Shown here: positions 44,823 through 55,827 of the stretch, piece after piece
How positions within the stretch are numbered: the first letter of the stretch is position 1
Layout: each line of letters opens with the position of its first letter
Assembly (NCBI GenBank): GCA_026936325.1
Contig: JAPTHN010000003.1
Coordinates: forward strand, 46,915,511 to 46,979,510
Direction: 5' to 3'
DNA from: Platynereis dumerilii
Taxonomy: Eukaryota; Annelida; Polychaeta; Phyllodocida; Nereididae
DNA: 64,000 nt
Translations under genes and position numbers: made by a program
The notes under the pieces: generated by a model
What the model saw: only the letters and a program-made list of their open reading frames with translations
Databases searched by the model: none
Told to the model about the DNA's origin: nothing

Positions 44823-46144
44823 GGAAATACATTTTTTCTTTGAAACATGTTGCTAGAATTATTTGTTATTAATGAATTTACATTTATTATGAAATATTTC
44901 AAACTAAAATTTTATAGCAAGAGCAAGTATTATGGAAGCCTGGTATTTCGATTTCGATTGATAGAATTATAGAGCACTCAAAATCACAAATTGCCTCAGT
45001 GGGCTGCCACATAAAGTCAGTGCAGTGCAATATGCGTTCCTGGACATGCTGGAGAATACGACGATATGTCCACACGTCTTTGGCACTTGCGAGACAAGCA
45101 ACAAAAGGAAATACTTGCCCTTGAAAACGGCCATGTATGGTGACAAACTGCTGCTGGCCAAAATCTGGAATATGGAACTATATGATTCTTCTTTTTTTCA
45201 TGACCTACACATTGTTATGGCCTAGTTCAAAAATAATGAAGCCGAGCAACATGTTATCTGTAGGGGTCTCAAAATATGAGAATGGCTGTATGTGACAACT
45301 TAATGCTACACCATTGCTGTAAGTATATTCGTGTGCAAATTTCCTGAAAATTTCCCGACGTTTTGTGGCATAGTTACTAAGATAGAGTTGAATTACATTG
45401 GAAAACAAGCATTTTTTCACTAATAAAATGTGACACAACATTTTTTACCATTTGAATTCTTTCACTTTTACAAATTTGGACATATTCTAAGGCAATTTCC
45501 TAACACTTTTTGGAATATCTACATCGTCGGGCTTCATAAATCCATCAGATCAAGTATTTATATTTGCCTGTGTTGACATTATTGAGCTATTTGGATTCAA
45601 AGGTTGACTTCCAAAAATTAAGTCAAATTTGACGCTAACTGATCTGGGATGCTCTAGTGTTCCTTTGCAATGTGTCAGTTGAATCTTTTGGCCCTTGAGA
45701 CCTAGTCTTATATCTTCTTACCCATTTTGGAGCTTCTTATGGTTGTGAAAAATTTAGTTCACTAAAAAATTCCAATGAATAGCAGGGTAGGTGAATCTGT
45801 CGCAAGCGTAACGTCCAGAATACTTTGTAGTGCCACGGGGCAATAAAAGCTCCGTTTTAAATCTGGTTTAGTTTGTAATATTGCAAAATCTGCGTAGTTT
45901 TGAGAAACTATCAAGAAATCCAGGTGAAAAGCTGGTTTCCGTGGTAAAATACAAAGATATCTTAAATGGGACTTTGTCGCAAGCGTAACGCTATGGAAAA
46001 TACCGATCACACTCTAAAAAATTTAGGACAAAAGTGGTTTTTAAAAATATCAAGACTTAGTGGTTTTATGAGACAACCACGGTGGTTTTTGCATTGAAAT
46101 TTGGTTTATTGGGTCATTTTTGGTTTTTGTCTTTGGAAAGGATC

Positions 46145-46385
46145 TCCTCCTCAAGTTTGTTTGTTTGTTTGTTTGTGTTTTACGCCCCTGCAGCACCTTA
46201 GTGGGCTATATCGAGGCAGGCGATTGCCGTATGATGATGAGTGATGAGAAGACTGTGAGTCTGGTACATACCCTATTAATTCAGAGATGCCCAGGGTCTT
46301 TCAGTTGCCCCAGCACAGATCACTGGATACAACCCACCTCCATTTAATGTCCCATGGGCTCGGACCAAATTGAGTTCCAGGACTC
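46145..46385 (-). mobile_element. SINE with the shared LINE-type tail
   Basis: On the minus strand it ends ATAGCCCACTAAGGTGCTGC, AGGGGCGTAAAACAC and (AAAC)n, a variant of the LINE tail. The body shares CTGGATACAACCCACCTCCA and GTCTTTCAGTTGCCCCAGCA with 37.9-38.4 kb. No tRNA head is visible. Confidence 0.75.
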
Positions 46386-47559
46386 CTCCTCAAGTAAAAT
46401 GGTTTTTCAAAAAACCAAGGCCCCTTGTTGGAATGAGTCTACCTTGGTAATATTAGAGTGTTTCATGCCACAATAAATATTGGTCCATGTGCCAATATGA
46501 CAAAATTTGTGGATGATCCACCAGATAACAATACACAAATAATTTGCTTAGAAACAATGGGCTTTCATTTATCTAGTGATATATAATGGCCTAGTACTAG
46601 TTTTGATGTATAAGGAACTTCATGGACCTCATAGACAACTTTGATACTGTGCTTGCTGAGACAGATCATTTCCCCAGAGAACAAAGCCTCCTTCTGTACC
46701 ACACGTCACGCCATTTGGCAAACAGAAGTTCAAATTTAACAAGGAACAAGTGATAAATGAAAACACACGCTGAAAGCATAACTAAGCTGCAACAAACAAA
46801 CAGTGCATTATCTCAAAATGTGGCTCTATCCCAGCTTACATATATCACAGTTGACTTAAAAAGTAGATTGAGTCTCATGTTTGTCAAAGAATCATGAATG
46901 AGCAATGGTGAGCCGAGTGGTGCCATCTATAACTATACTTTATAAAATTTACTTTGTAACTTTGAAGTTATAAAAGACCATGCTTGATGCATGGGCATGT
47001 TGATTAGATGATAGTGTTCCAAAATTTAGATACACCATTTGCAAGAAATCATAAATAAATATCTTTTAACTTGTGGAAGAGTCGGTAGGCTAAACATCTC
47101 GTAGAAGTATCATTACACCCAAAAACTCCAACATGAGAATGATTTTAGACCAAACTACAGTCAACCACAGGCAATTGTTCTGGGAATATCCCATTTGTAA
47201 TATAGCTTTGCAGTGGTATTTCTCTGTGAGGTAAGTACATTTTGTTATCTTGGTAGTCTGTAAATGGACTGTAGACTGCTTGGTAAAACAAGGAAGAAAA
47301 GTCTACTGATTTTAGGGCTATCTCCAGTGCTTGCTGGGTGTGTAGCTTCACTCTCTCTGTTTCTTTATTATGCTCTACAACGGTTCTGTTTTCACTGTCA
47401 CAATTTGTCTTTTCTCTTTGCATATCTAAACAAAATCAAAGCACTCCCCCCCCCCCATAGAATAGATATCCCTCCCTCTCCCACAGATAAAAAAAATAAC
47501 CCCCCCCCCCAAATGAAATACAGTCTATGTTATAAAAAATAATAACCTCCCCCCCCAAT

Positions 47560-47690
47560 GAAATACAGCCTATGTTGGACAGCTGAGTCACTCATGTAGC
47601 GCCTGATTTATGTGTCCTCCTGTCCTAATCAGCCTGCCAATTACATAAATCCTTGACATAAAGCCTCAATCATACATCCATGCATCCGCT
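47560..47690 (+). repeat. SINE fragment (3' half)
   Basis: CAGCCTATGTTGGACAGCTG, TGTCCTCCTGTCCTAATCAG and TCATACATCCATGCATCC match the body and tail of the SINE at 102-312. A run of C and A (about 47440-47550) precedes it. Confidence 0.7.
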
Positions 47691-48488
47691 CTTGATGGGC
47701 TTATCAGGCCAGCCATGGACCAATTATATATGAGATAACATACTACCACTACTGATATCTCAGATATCCAAACAGCCCCTTATCTGTTTGGTTTATGAAG
47801 AAACCAGTTTTATTTGGTTTTTGTTAAAACCAAACAATTTGGTATTTCCACAAACCCTAGTTGGTTTAATATGCGGGACAAGCTCAAAAACCAAATTTGG
47901 TTTTTTGGAGGCAGTTTTTTTTAGAGTGCATATTTTCATGGTTTTCTTGTAAAGAGTAAAGCAATCATTCCAGTATTACTTGTAGTGATAATCAACACAA
48001 TATTTCAGTAGTTGGAGTATGTTTCAATGTTTATTTTTCAAAATTTTGCTCTTTGTGAAGCTTTCCTCAAAAACGGCAATAACCAATACAAATTTCACTT
48101 TAATTTTGTAGTTGCTGTTATGCTTCATCCAGCTATGACTGATAATGCATATAAAATCAATTTGGATCAAAACCAGAACACTTTTTCAACTTTTGTGTCA
48201 CACCATCACTAAAATTGGCTTTTTGTCTGGAAAAATAGGCTAAAAAACATGCTTCTACCATCATTTGCTCTGTTCGTATTCACTTTGGTTGCACTTATTT
48301 GGTACCAACTCGAAGCCCACATATAGCCACATGACAGGTGAAATCATTTTAGAAGAAAATATGTACATCTGGAGAGAAAATATGTACGTTTTTTTTTTTT
48401 AATATTGCAGCAAAATTACGAAAAATACTGTTTTCCTCAAAATATTCAGTGAATTTGGATGAAAACAGCCATGGATACTTAAGAGTTA

Positions 48489-51400
48489 GGGTGGCCCGAA
48501 AAAAGACCAATTTCTGAAATTCATATCGCATACCCCTTCATTTTATGCGAAATGGTAAAATAAGTACTCTGTTAAAATTTTAGAAAGATCCTTCGAGTCT
48601 AAGTGGTCCCCCAAAGCCACTCGGTTTCAGGCCAAAATTTACAAAAAATTCATTTTTGCATAATCGCGGTTTTAAAATCTCGCTTATTATGTGACATACA
48701 ATGCACAGCGCTCCTGAAGAAACATTGGGGTTAAAAAAATGAACCGAAAACGGGACCTATACTGCCTGAAACTATACAATCATACGAACATTTTAAGACA
48801 AAAACGAAAAAAATCTGTTGGGAATTTTTTGAGAAATTCAAGTTTTAGAAATTCTTGTTTATCTCATCACTTGAACACATGTAAAATGGCTTATAATACA
48901 ATAAACAAGCTTAAAAACACAATAAAACCTGTTAGTTTAGCTCCCTTAAGAATTTTAAACACGTTACAACAATCAAATGAAAATATTTTTTGACTTTATT
49001 GAAATAAATGTGACACATTGTTTGTCACACACTGAAAATTCAAAAATGCTAAAAATAACCCATTTATTTTATTTTTTTCACTCTTTATTGTTAAAAGAGG
49101 TTTTAAACCTTACTTTACATTTATATGGAAAGCTTTAAATGTAAAAAGTGGGTCTCAAAATTATGTTAGGTAAAGCAGACTACTGCAAATTATCAACTTT
49201 CAAACATTATTGTGCAGGTAGCAGTGATCACAGATACACAAAGTTTCCTGACTCAGTAAAGGAGAATGATACCGCTTTCCTTCTCCCTTGTCAAAATGGT
49301 TATTATAAATATACTGCAAAGTGAGCTGTCACAGCTTTTTCCATATCTAAATGACTGACTTAAAAACGCACGTTCACATCCATTTTCTCATTGTTAAAGA
49401 GGAAATTAGCAGGTAAACCTCTGGGGGAAATTTATCCAGTTTTACTGATCTCAAGTTACTCTAGAGCCTTGATATGCAGTGCAGAATATGTTGCTCAAAA
49501 ACAGTAGGCCCGGTTACAGCTGTTGCATTCTATGATTATGTGCATGCAAGCATTCTTTGGTACCTCCCTAAATCTGTTCTATTCAAAGAGATTCTCAGAT
49601 TAAAAAGTCCATGCAAGGTGCAAGATATATATTCAAACCACCACCAGTGTTTACTACAGTTAGGCATGTACAAGGTACCTGAAAAAGTGTAGCAAACATG
49701 AAGCCCAATTTCCGCACGCAGCCGAGAACAGCCATGCCTATATTCATAGCCTACATTGTGTTTAAGGATTTGAGGATATTATGTTCGATATTAAATAGTA
49801 CTTAATTTTGAACAATATTTATCCTGATTTAGGCCTTCAATGCAGATGCAGAAAAAAAAATCAGCTGATTTCACAAACCTATGTTAGAAAATAAAATTGT
49901 GAGGTGTTTACTTTAGCCTCAGATATCAATCTAGATATTACTGTCAAATACTTCAGCCTGCATCACCTTTGCTCTATTTGAACTATTGTATATATATAGT
50001 ATCATATACACTAAATGGGCCAATGAGAAACCTGTCTGAAATAATAATAATCGGTGATGTGAGAAGATATTCACTTGTCATGTTTATATCTGTTTTAGAC
50101 ATGCTTTCACTTTTTAAAAGCTGTATGAAGCTTTTCATATCCAGTTTAACGATAGCAAATTTGTTTAACAACTCCCAAGACTGAAAATATGGAGAATTTG
50201 GTCATTTTCATAATTTTTGCATTTATACAGTGTGTGATAAACAATGTGTCACATTTACTTATAAAAAGTCGCTAAATATTTTCATTTCATTGGTTTAACT
50301 TTATTGAAATTCCTTAGAGAGCTAAGCTAACAGGTTTAATCACATTTTCAAGCTTGTTTATTGAATTATAAGCCATTTTACATATATTCAAGTGATGAGA
50401 TAAACAAGATTTTCAAAAACTTGAATTTCTCAAAAAATTCCCAACAGATTTTTTTCGTTTTTGTCTTAAAATGTTCATATGATCGTGTAGTTTCAGGTGG
50501 CATAGGTCCCGTTTTTGGTTCATTTTTTTAACCCCAATGTTTCTTCAGGAGCGCTGTGAATAATAATATTTATACCATTGAACTCAGCAGAAAATTAGCT
50601 TCAATTTGAGTACCAGGAAGCTATATCTGTGATAACTTTGAAGCTGGCAGGATTTTGAGATAACTCAAAATTTCATGTTGTCAAGCCAAATCGCTGAAAT
50701 CATTAGTCTACATTGTCAAATTTAGCTGAATTAAAATTCTTGCTAAGAATAAAGTAGGCCTACATAAGGAACAATTTCCCATTGAAAGTGAGAATATTGA
50801 CAGGTTTTCATGGTGTGATAGCCTTGCTGCAGAGACACACAAATCTACACTGTATATATGGCAATTAAATATAAATTTTTTACACATTGCTATTTTCTGA
50901 CGCCACCAAATTTCAATGAAGGTTGTATTTTATGATCCTGAAAGCCAATTCCACACTTAGGATCATACTTTTAAGTCTTAGAGCCATACTGATATTTAAT
51001 CTTCACATCTTAAAAGTTCACAACCCCATTAAAAAACATTCGGTGCACAGTCGTTTGTGGCAGGAAATAATCAAGTTGGCATTCACTTTAAAGTTCTCTT
51101 TCTCACAAATCCAGCCAAACTATTAATAATTCTATGCACCCTAAGGATTATTGTCCAGATGCTGCATCTCTTCTTCAAATTTATACCTACCATCTTTGTA
51201 AATATGGGCCATTATGATCTTACTGGCAATTTGAGGAAAAAACATGTTGTGCGGTCCCTGCCCCTCCAAGTAAGCTTGGTGCAGTAATGCAGGATGTAAA
51301 GCCCTGTCACCAAACACTTGACAGACAATGCACCCTGAGGATTATTGTCTGCCCCTCATTATTCAATGCATCACATGCTTTTGTTGTATTACTCCCTTGT

Positions 51401-51953
51401 GCCATACTGGAAGCTCTGTAACATTTTTCCAAAAAAATCGAAAATCTAAGATTGGCTTACAGCTTTGAAGTTTTTTGAGATGTGCCTTATTTTGGTCATT
51501 CATGGTTATGCATCATATTTTGAATTTTTAATATCATAGAAGTATGCCTTATTTTAAAGTAGGATTCAATTTTGCAAAATTTGAAAATTTAGATGAATTC
51601 TTTCAGCGGTTTAGCTTGACAACATGAAATTTTGAGTTTTCTGAAATCCTGCAGGCTCAAATGTCATTGTAAGTATAGATTCCTGGTACTCAAATTGAAG
51701 CTATTTTTCTCCTGAGATCAATGGTATAAATATTATCATTGTATGTCCAATAATAAGCTAGATATTTATAACCGCGATTACGCAATCGGAATTTTTTCGA
51801 AGATATTGGGCAGAAACAGAGTGGCTTTGGGGGACCACTTGGACTTGAAGGATCTTTCTTAAATTTTAACAGTGTGTTTATTTTACCATTTCGCAGAAAA
51901 TGAAGGGGTATGCGATATGAATTTAAGAATTTTTTTTTTTTTTTCGGCCACCC
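48489..51953. mobile_element. GGGTGGCC-ended foldback element (about 1.6 kb without its passenger)
   Basis: The ends are GGGTGGCCCGAAAAAA and TTTTTCGGCCACCC, flanked by TA on each side. The arms match over about 350 bp: CATATCGCATACCCCTTCAT against ATGAAGGGGTATGCGATATG-type sequence, and GGTCCCCCAAAGCCACTC against GTGGCTTTGGGGGACC. TA duplication suggests a Tc1/mariner-like origin (inference). Its left arm is interrupted at 48704-50558; the matching uninterrupted site in the right arm is near 51725-51750. Confidence 0.85.
48704..50558. mobile_element. CACAGCGCTCC-family foldback, copy A2 (1.86 kb)
   Basis: The ends are CACAGCGCTCCTGAAGAAAC and GTTTCTTCAGGAGCGCTGTG, with arms of about 340 bp (AACAAGCTTAAAAACACAAT against ATTAAACCTGTTAGCTTAGC-side partners). 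The 4-bp target is AATG (48700-48703) and AATA (50559-50562), and the right arm of the host element shows the single site. The middle (49.0-50.2 kb) has no named content. Confidence 0.88.
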
Positions 51954-52559
51954 TATTAAGACAATATGAGTTTTGTCATCCAACAAAAAAAATTAGATTT
52001 AATTTGAAAATAAGTTGCCATTGAGTCTACTTTTCTTTTACTGCCATGGAAATAAAATAAAAATAAAATTTGGTAATATTCGGCTTTTATCAGTCATTTC
52101 TACAAACTACAGTAAAATGGTAAATACTGTTTCTAGAACTTGGGACATGTTTCTTACAATATCATGTGGTCATTTCATACACATAGACATTATAAAAATT
52201 TGATGGTCATGTCACGCTTTGGGTTCATTATTTTTGAACTGGGCCTTATTCTTGAATTGGCAGCACATGGCTAGAATAGTAAGTATATTCCAGAAACAAC
52301 AGTCTGGACAACCAACTGAGTCAGCTGGAGCAGTTGTCGTCATGTGTTTAAAAACAAGTCACAAAAAATGTACACTGACAATGGAGCAGGGGCTCAAATC
52401 CTTCTTATCCTCCACAACATGTTAGCAACTGCACCGCTAAAGGCAGCTAAGAAGATACATATATAACAACCAATTCAGTCTCTAAGTAGCCCATTTCAGT
52501 GCTGATGGGACGTAAGACACAATCTCACTCACTGACCCCCCCCCCGACACCACCGGGAC

Positions 52560-53060
52560 TCACAACACCCTCCCCCGACACTGCCGGGTAGCCAAGTCAG
52601 GGGTTGCTCGGGATCATCATCCGCAGGCCGGTGAGGTGAACGGGGAGAACCAATGGCCGACAGTGGAGTCCATTGTCCCAGTGGGCGGGGCCCGGGCAAT
52701 GTCCAATGCTGACCTCTCTTCTGGGGAAGAATACCCGGGGGTCCGGGGGAGCGCCAGAGGAGGATTCCTGGGAGGAGTCCTAGGAGGAGTGGATACCAGC
52801 TGCAGCGATGTAAATCCAGTAGCTGGGACCACGTTGCTTCAGGGCTGGTGAATCTGCGGTGAGGGTAGACTCCGAAGTCAACTGCAGGCTGCGTCCGGGT
52901 GACCTGCCCCTCTCAGACAAGACAGACTGCCCAGGCTGAGGAGGGGGAGAGACCGACCGGGGGCTCCTTCGGGGGTTGGCAGAACGACGAGGAGACGGGT
53001 CCTTGGTAGAGGAAGACTGGCAGGGGCTACCCCGGGCGCTGGAAGCGTGGGACACTGGGG
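52560..53060 (-). pseudogene. GC-rich island with Arg/Ser/Pro-rich frame (E4 side)
   Basis: Minus-strand open stretches read STKDPSPRRSANPRRSPRSV and PPPQPGQSVLSERGRSPGRS, like 44560-44822. A C run and GACACCACCGGGACTC precede it and recur near 54508-54566. Composition contrasts sharply with the AT-rich surroundings. Confidence 0.4.
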
Positions 53061-53371
53061 CGGCCTGGCGGGGTCCTGGAGGCAGTACTATGCTGGGAAC
53101 CTTGAATATTTGTCAAGAATATACATTTATACGCTGGTCTTTCTTGACACAAAAATATCTTTGGAATGTTATCGAAATTGTGATGAATTGTAGTTATTAC
53201 ACCAAAAATATACTGAATGATAATTCATGTTATAACATGCAATAGGCAGAGAGTAATATATTTTTCTTTGCAACATGTTGCTACAATTATTTATACAAAT
53301 AATAAATTTACATTTATTATGAAATGTTTTAAACTAAAAGTTTATAAATATTGCTTAATCAGGAGAAAATT

Positions 53372-53662
53372 TTAACTAGCCCTGAGGATCCAGCCACTGC
53401 TCAAGCAAGTTTCTTCAGAGCAAGTATTATGGAAGCCTGGTAGTTCGATTTCGATTGAGAGAATTATAGAGTGCTCAAAATCACAAATTGCCTCAGTAGG
53501 CTGCCACACGAAGTCAGTGCAGTGCAATATGCGTTCCTGGACATGCTGGAGAATACGACGATATGTCCCTACGTCTTTGGCACTTGCAAGACAAGCAACA
53601 AAAGGAAATACTTGCCCTTGAAAACGGCCATGTATGGTGACAAACTGCTGCTGGCCAAAATC
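53372..53662 (-). pseudogene. MULE transposase core fragment (E4)
   Basis: FVTIHGRFQGQVFPFVACL-type start, TYRRILQHVQERI, then WQPTEAICDFEHSIILSIEI and a cysteine-containing end (CSEETCLSSGW). Upstream on the minus strand CATATTCCAG precedes the frame and could be a splice acceptor, so the rest of the transposase may have lain in other exons. The three copies differ at a few residues and none has the complete DDE domain. Confidence 0.7.
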
Positions 53663-53951
53663 TGGAATATGGAACTATATGATTCTTCTTTTTTTCATGA
53701 CCTACTCATTGTTATTCTTAAATTGGCAGAACATAGAATAGTTAGCATATTCCAAAAACAACAGTCTGGACAACCAACTGAGTCAGCTGGAGCAGTTGTC
53801 GTCGTTTGTTTAAGTACAAGTCACAAAAAATGTACACTGACAATGGAGCAGGGGCTCAAATCCTTCTTATCCTCCACAACATGTTAGCAACTGCACCGCT
53901 AAAGGCAGCTAAGAAGATACATATATAACAACCAATTCAGTCTCTAAGTAG

Positions 53952-54463
53952 TTTAACATAAATGTATTTGATCAACAAATCTCTCTCTTCCTTACTTGCT
54001 ATAACCTATTTTCTTACTTTCTTAATCACCATCATATATCATTACAACCATTTATCATAGTTTTCTGATTATTCACTCGTATATTTTGTATTATATTATA
54101 TTATTTCTTCCTTCCTTACTATAATCTATATTATTCTATTGTCTAGCTAAGTGTACTTTTTTTCTTCTTCTTCTTTTCTTCTTCTTTTTATTGTGTTTAT
54201 TTATCTTTATGTTTGCTTCAAATAACATTCTTTCCTAATATACCGTAATGACTCACTCTTAAACTCTTTAACTTATAGCCTGCTTCTATAATTATTTGTA
54301 CTTGTATTTGCATTTGGTTAAATTCTTGACTTTGACATTCTCATATTGGTAAAGGCACATATAATTTTGTAATTATCTGCCTACCATTTAAAAAAACTTA
54401 TGCAATATCAATAGATTATCACCTAATGTACTATTAATGGTCAATAAGCTTGAAACTTGAAAC
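53952..54463 (+). mobile_element. 512-bp insertion in MULE copy E4 ending in TTGAAAC repeats
   Basis: It interrupts CTCTAAGTAGCCCATTTCAG, which is continuous in the other copies. TAG flanks both sides. The interior is pyrimidine-rich (CTTCTTCTTCTT near 54170), and the right end is CTTGAAACTTGAAAC. It is probably a retroposon of an unnamed family. Confidence 0.65.
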
Positions 54464-54515
54464 TAGCCCATTTCAGTGCTGATGGGACGTAAAACACAAA
54501 TTCACTCACTGACCC

Positions 54516-55814
54516 CCCCCCCTCCTGACACCGCCGGGACTCATCCCCCCCCCCCCGACACTGCCGGGTAACTTCCGTAATACTGGTTCAAATTCAGCCT
54601 CGTAGAATAATACTGATATCTTCTACTGCAGCCAACTTCCCTTACTTGTTGGCAATTCTTTGCCCAGGAGTCATATGATTCGTAAAATGTTTCCTCTGCA
54701 GAACGTTCTTTTCCGTATGTTGCTCCCAACCTCTCCTTTAATTCAGCAGCAATATCCAGGATTGATTTCTCAAAAAATACTCATTTGCTCCTGTTTCCTG
54801 GGCTTTGTCCTCAGTTGGGTTAGATTTTGTTGTCCACTGGAATGGTGTGAAGAGAGATTTGGAATTAAATATATCCTGTCAGTATAACATTGCAGGTAAA
54901 AATGAGATATCTTGAATAGGAAGCGGATGTCACAGGACGAGACACCTGTCACCTAACAAAATGATGACCAAGGTGGGGGAGACATTAAGATGTCAGTTAT
55001 AAGAATGTATTCTGCAGTCCTTTTAATCTCTGAAGCCATTTTATTACCTAGGGACACTCAGATTAATTTCCTCCAATTCAGTGCCTGTGTTCTATTTGGC
55101 TAAAAGCTAGGATCAGACGTGATCCGGGCAGACAAACAACCACCTTTCTTCGTGAGCCATTGCTAAACCCCAAATTGGTGAAGGTTCCTGAACTTCACCA
55201 CTTTAACACATCGTTGAAGGTTTACTGCTTTCTCAATGTCTGTCAATTAGGATTTATTCTATCAGTTGAATTCTTTCATTTTTTTGTCCAGTGTTTGACT
55301 CCTTTAATTTTACTGCTATTGAAACTAATGGCATCATGACAAAATTAATTTTCATTAACAGGATTTTTGTTTCTTTTCACATAATTAATGCAGGTTACGT
55401 GAACCAATAGCTTCTTATTAGACGGAGAATTCTAAATGGACTGCTGTATTTAGGAAAATTAGGTATTTGTTTCTGTCTGATTGTTGTTAATTATCCACAA
55501 TTTATGCTTTTACAGTCACCACAAAGACTGATTCATGGCAAGGTCACCTAGCTTTCTGAGAGATTGTTGAGAAGCTTTAATTTGTCAATTTGGATCTATC
55601 AATGATGGTGCACCATGGATTAGAAAAGGATCATCAGTCTTAATTCATTCTAGTCAGTCTTTTACAGCTGATAAGCTAATGCCATTGTTAGACCATATTA
55701 TAGACCTGAACTGGTGTTTGTAATGGTGCCTTAGATAAACAATCAAAAACGAGGCATTTTCTAGTATATTTTGCAGTTATCACCACTAAAAGATAAACTA
55801 ATAAAAGAGGCATA
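54516..55814. other. No gene seen
   Basis: After C runs near 54510-54560 the sequence is ordinary and AT-rich. Confidence 0.4.
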
Positions 55815-55827
55815 TGGTATGTAACAC

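Larger units (their letters stand above)
46010..47928. mobile_element. CACTCTAAAAAA-family element, copy D2 (1.9 kb)
   Basis: It starts CACTCTAAAAAATTTAGGAC and ends TTTTTTTTAGAGTG. The subterminal regions are rich in GGTTTT/AAAACC as in the 126-bp copy D1. CA flanks both ends (46008-46009, 47929-47930), so the duplication seems to be 2 bp. It contains a SINE (46145-46385) and a SINE fragment (47560-47690). Confidence 0.8.
45219..52245. mobile_element. 7,027-bp compound element with inverted ends and TTAT target duplication
   Basis: The left end is GGCCTAGTTCAAAAATAATG and the right end CATTATTTTTGAACTGGGCC. TTAT is duplicated (45215-45218, 52246-52249), and the uninterrupted ATTGTTATTCTT occurs in copies E1 and E4. 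Its own sequence is only about 1.65 kb. The rest is a CACTCTAAAAAA element (46010-47928) and a GGGTGGCC element (48489-51953) that itself holds a CACAGCGCTCC element. No transposase frame was seen. Confidence 0.9.
44823..52533 (-). mobile_element. MULE remnant, copy E3, split by a 7-kb element
   Basis: 44823-45218 holds the transposase core (minus 45165 to about 44935: VTIHGRFQGQVFPFVACL, VWTYRRILQHVQERI, ICDFECSIILSIEIEIPGF). It continues at 52246-52533 with the block that follows the core in the other copies, including the embedded LINE-type tail. Confidence 0.75.
53104..54515 (-). mobile_element. MULE remnant, copy E4, with a 512-bp insertion
   Basis: This is the most complete of the three copies. 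The transposase core on the minus strand (53662-53372) has 97 codons and continues past the core to HNTCSEETCLSSGWILRAS and a stop. The embedded LINE-type tail is split by 53952-54463. Confidence 0.75.

Noticed and set aside
43442-45225. Plus-strand 60-140 codon frames (LPHEVSAVQYAFLDMLEN...) repeated three times
   Set aside because: The opposite strand carries the MULE transposase signature; the plus frames are its shadows.
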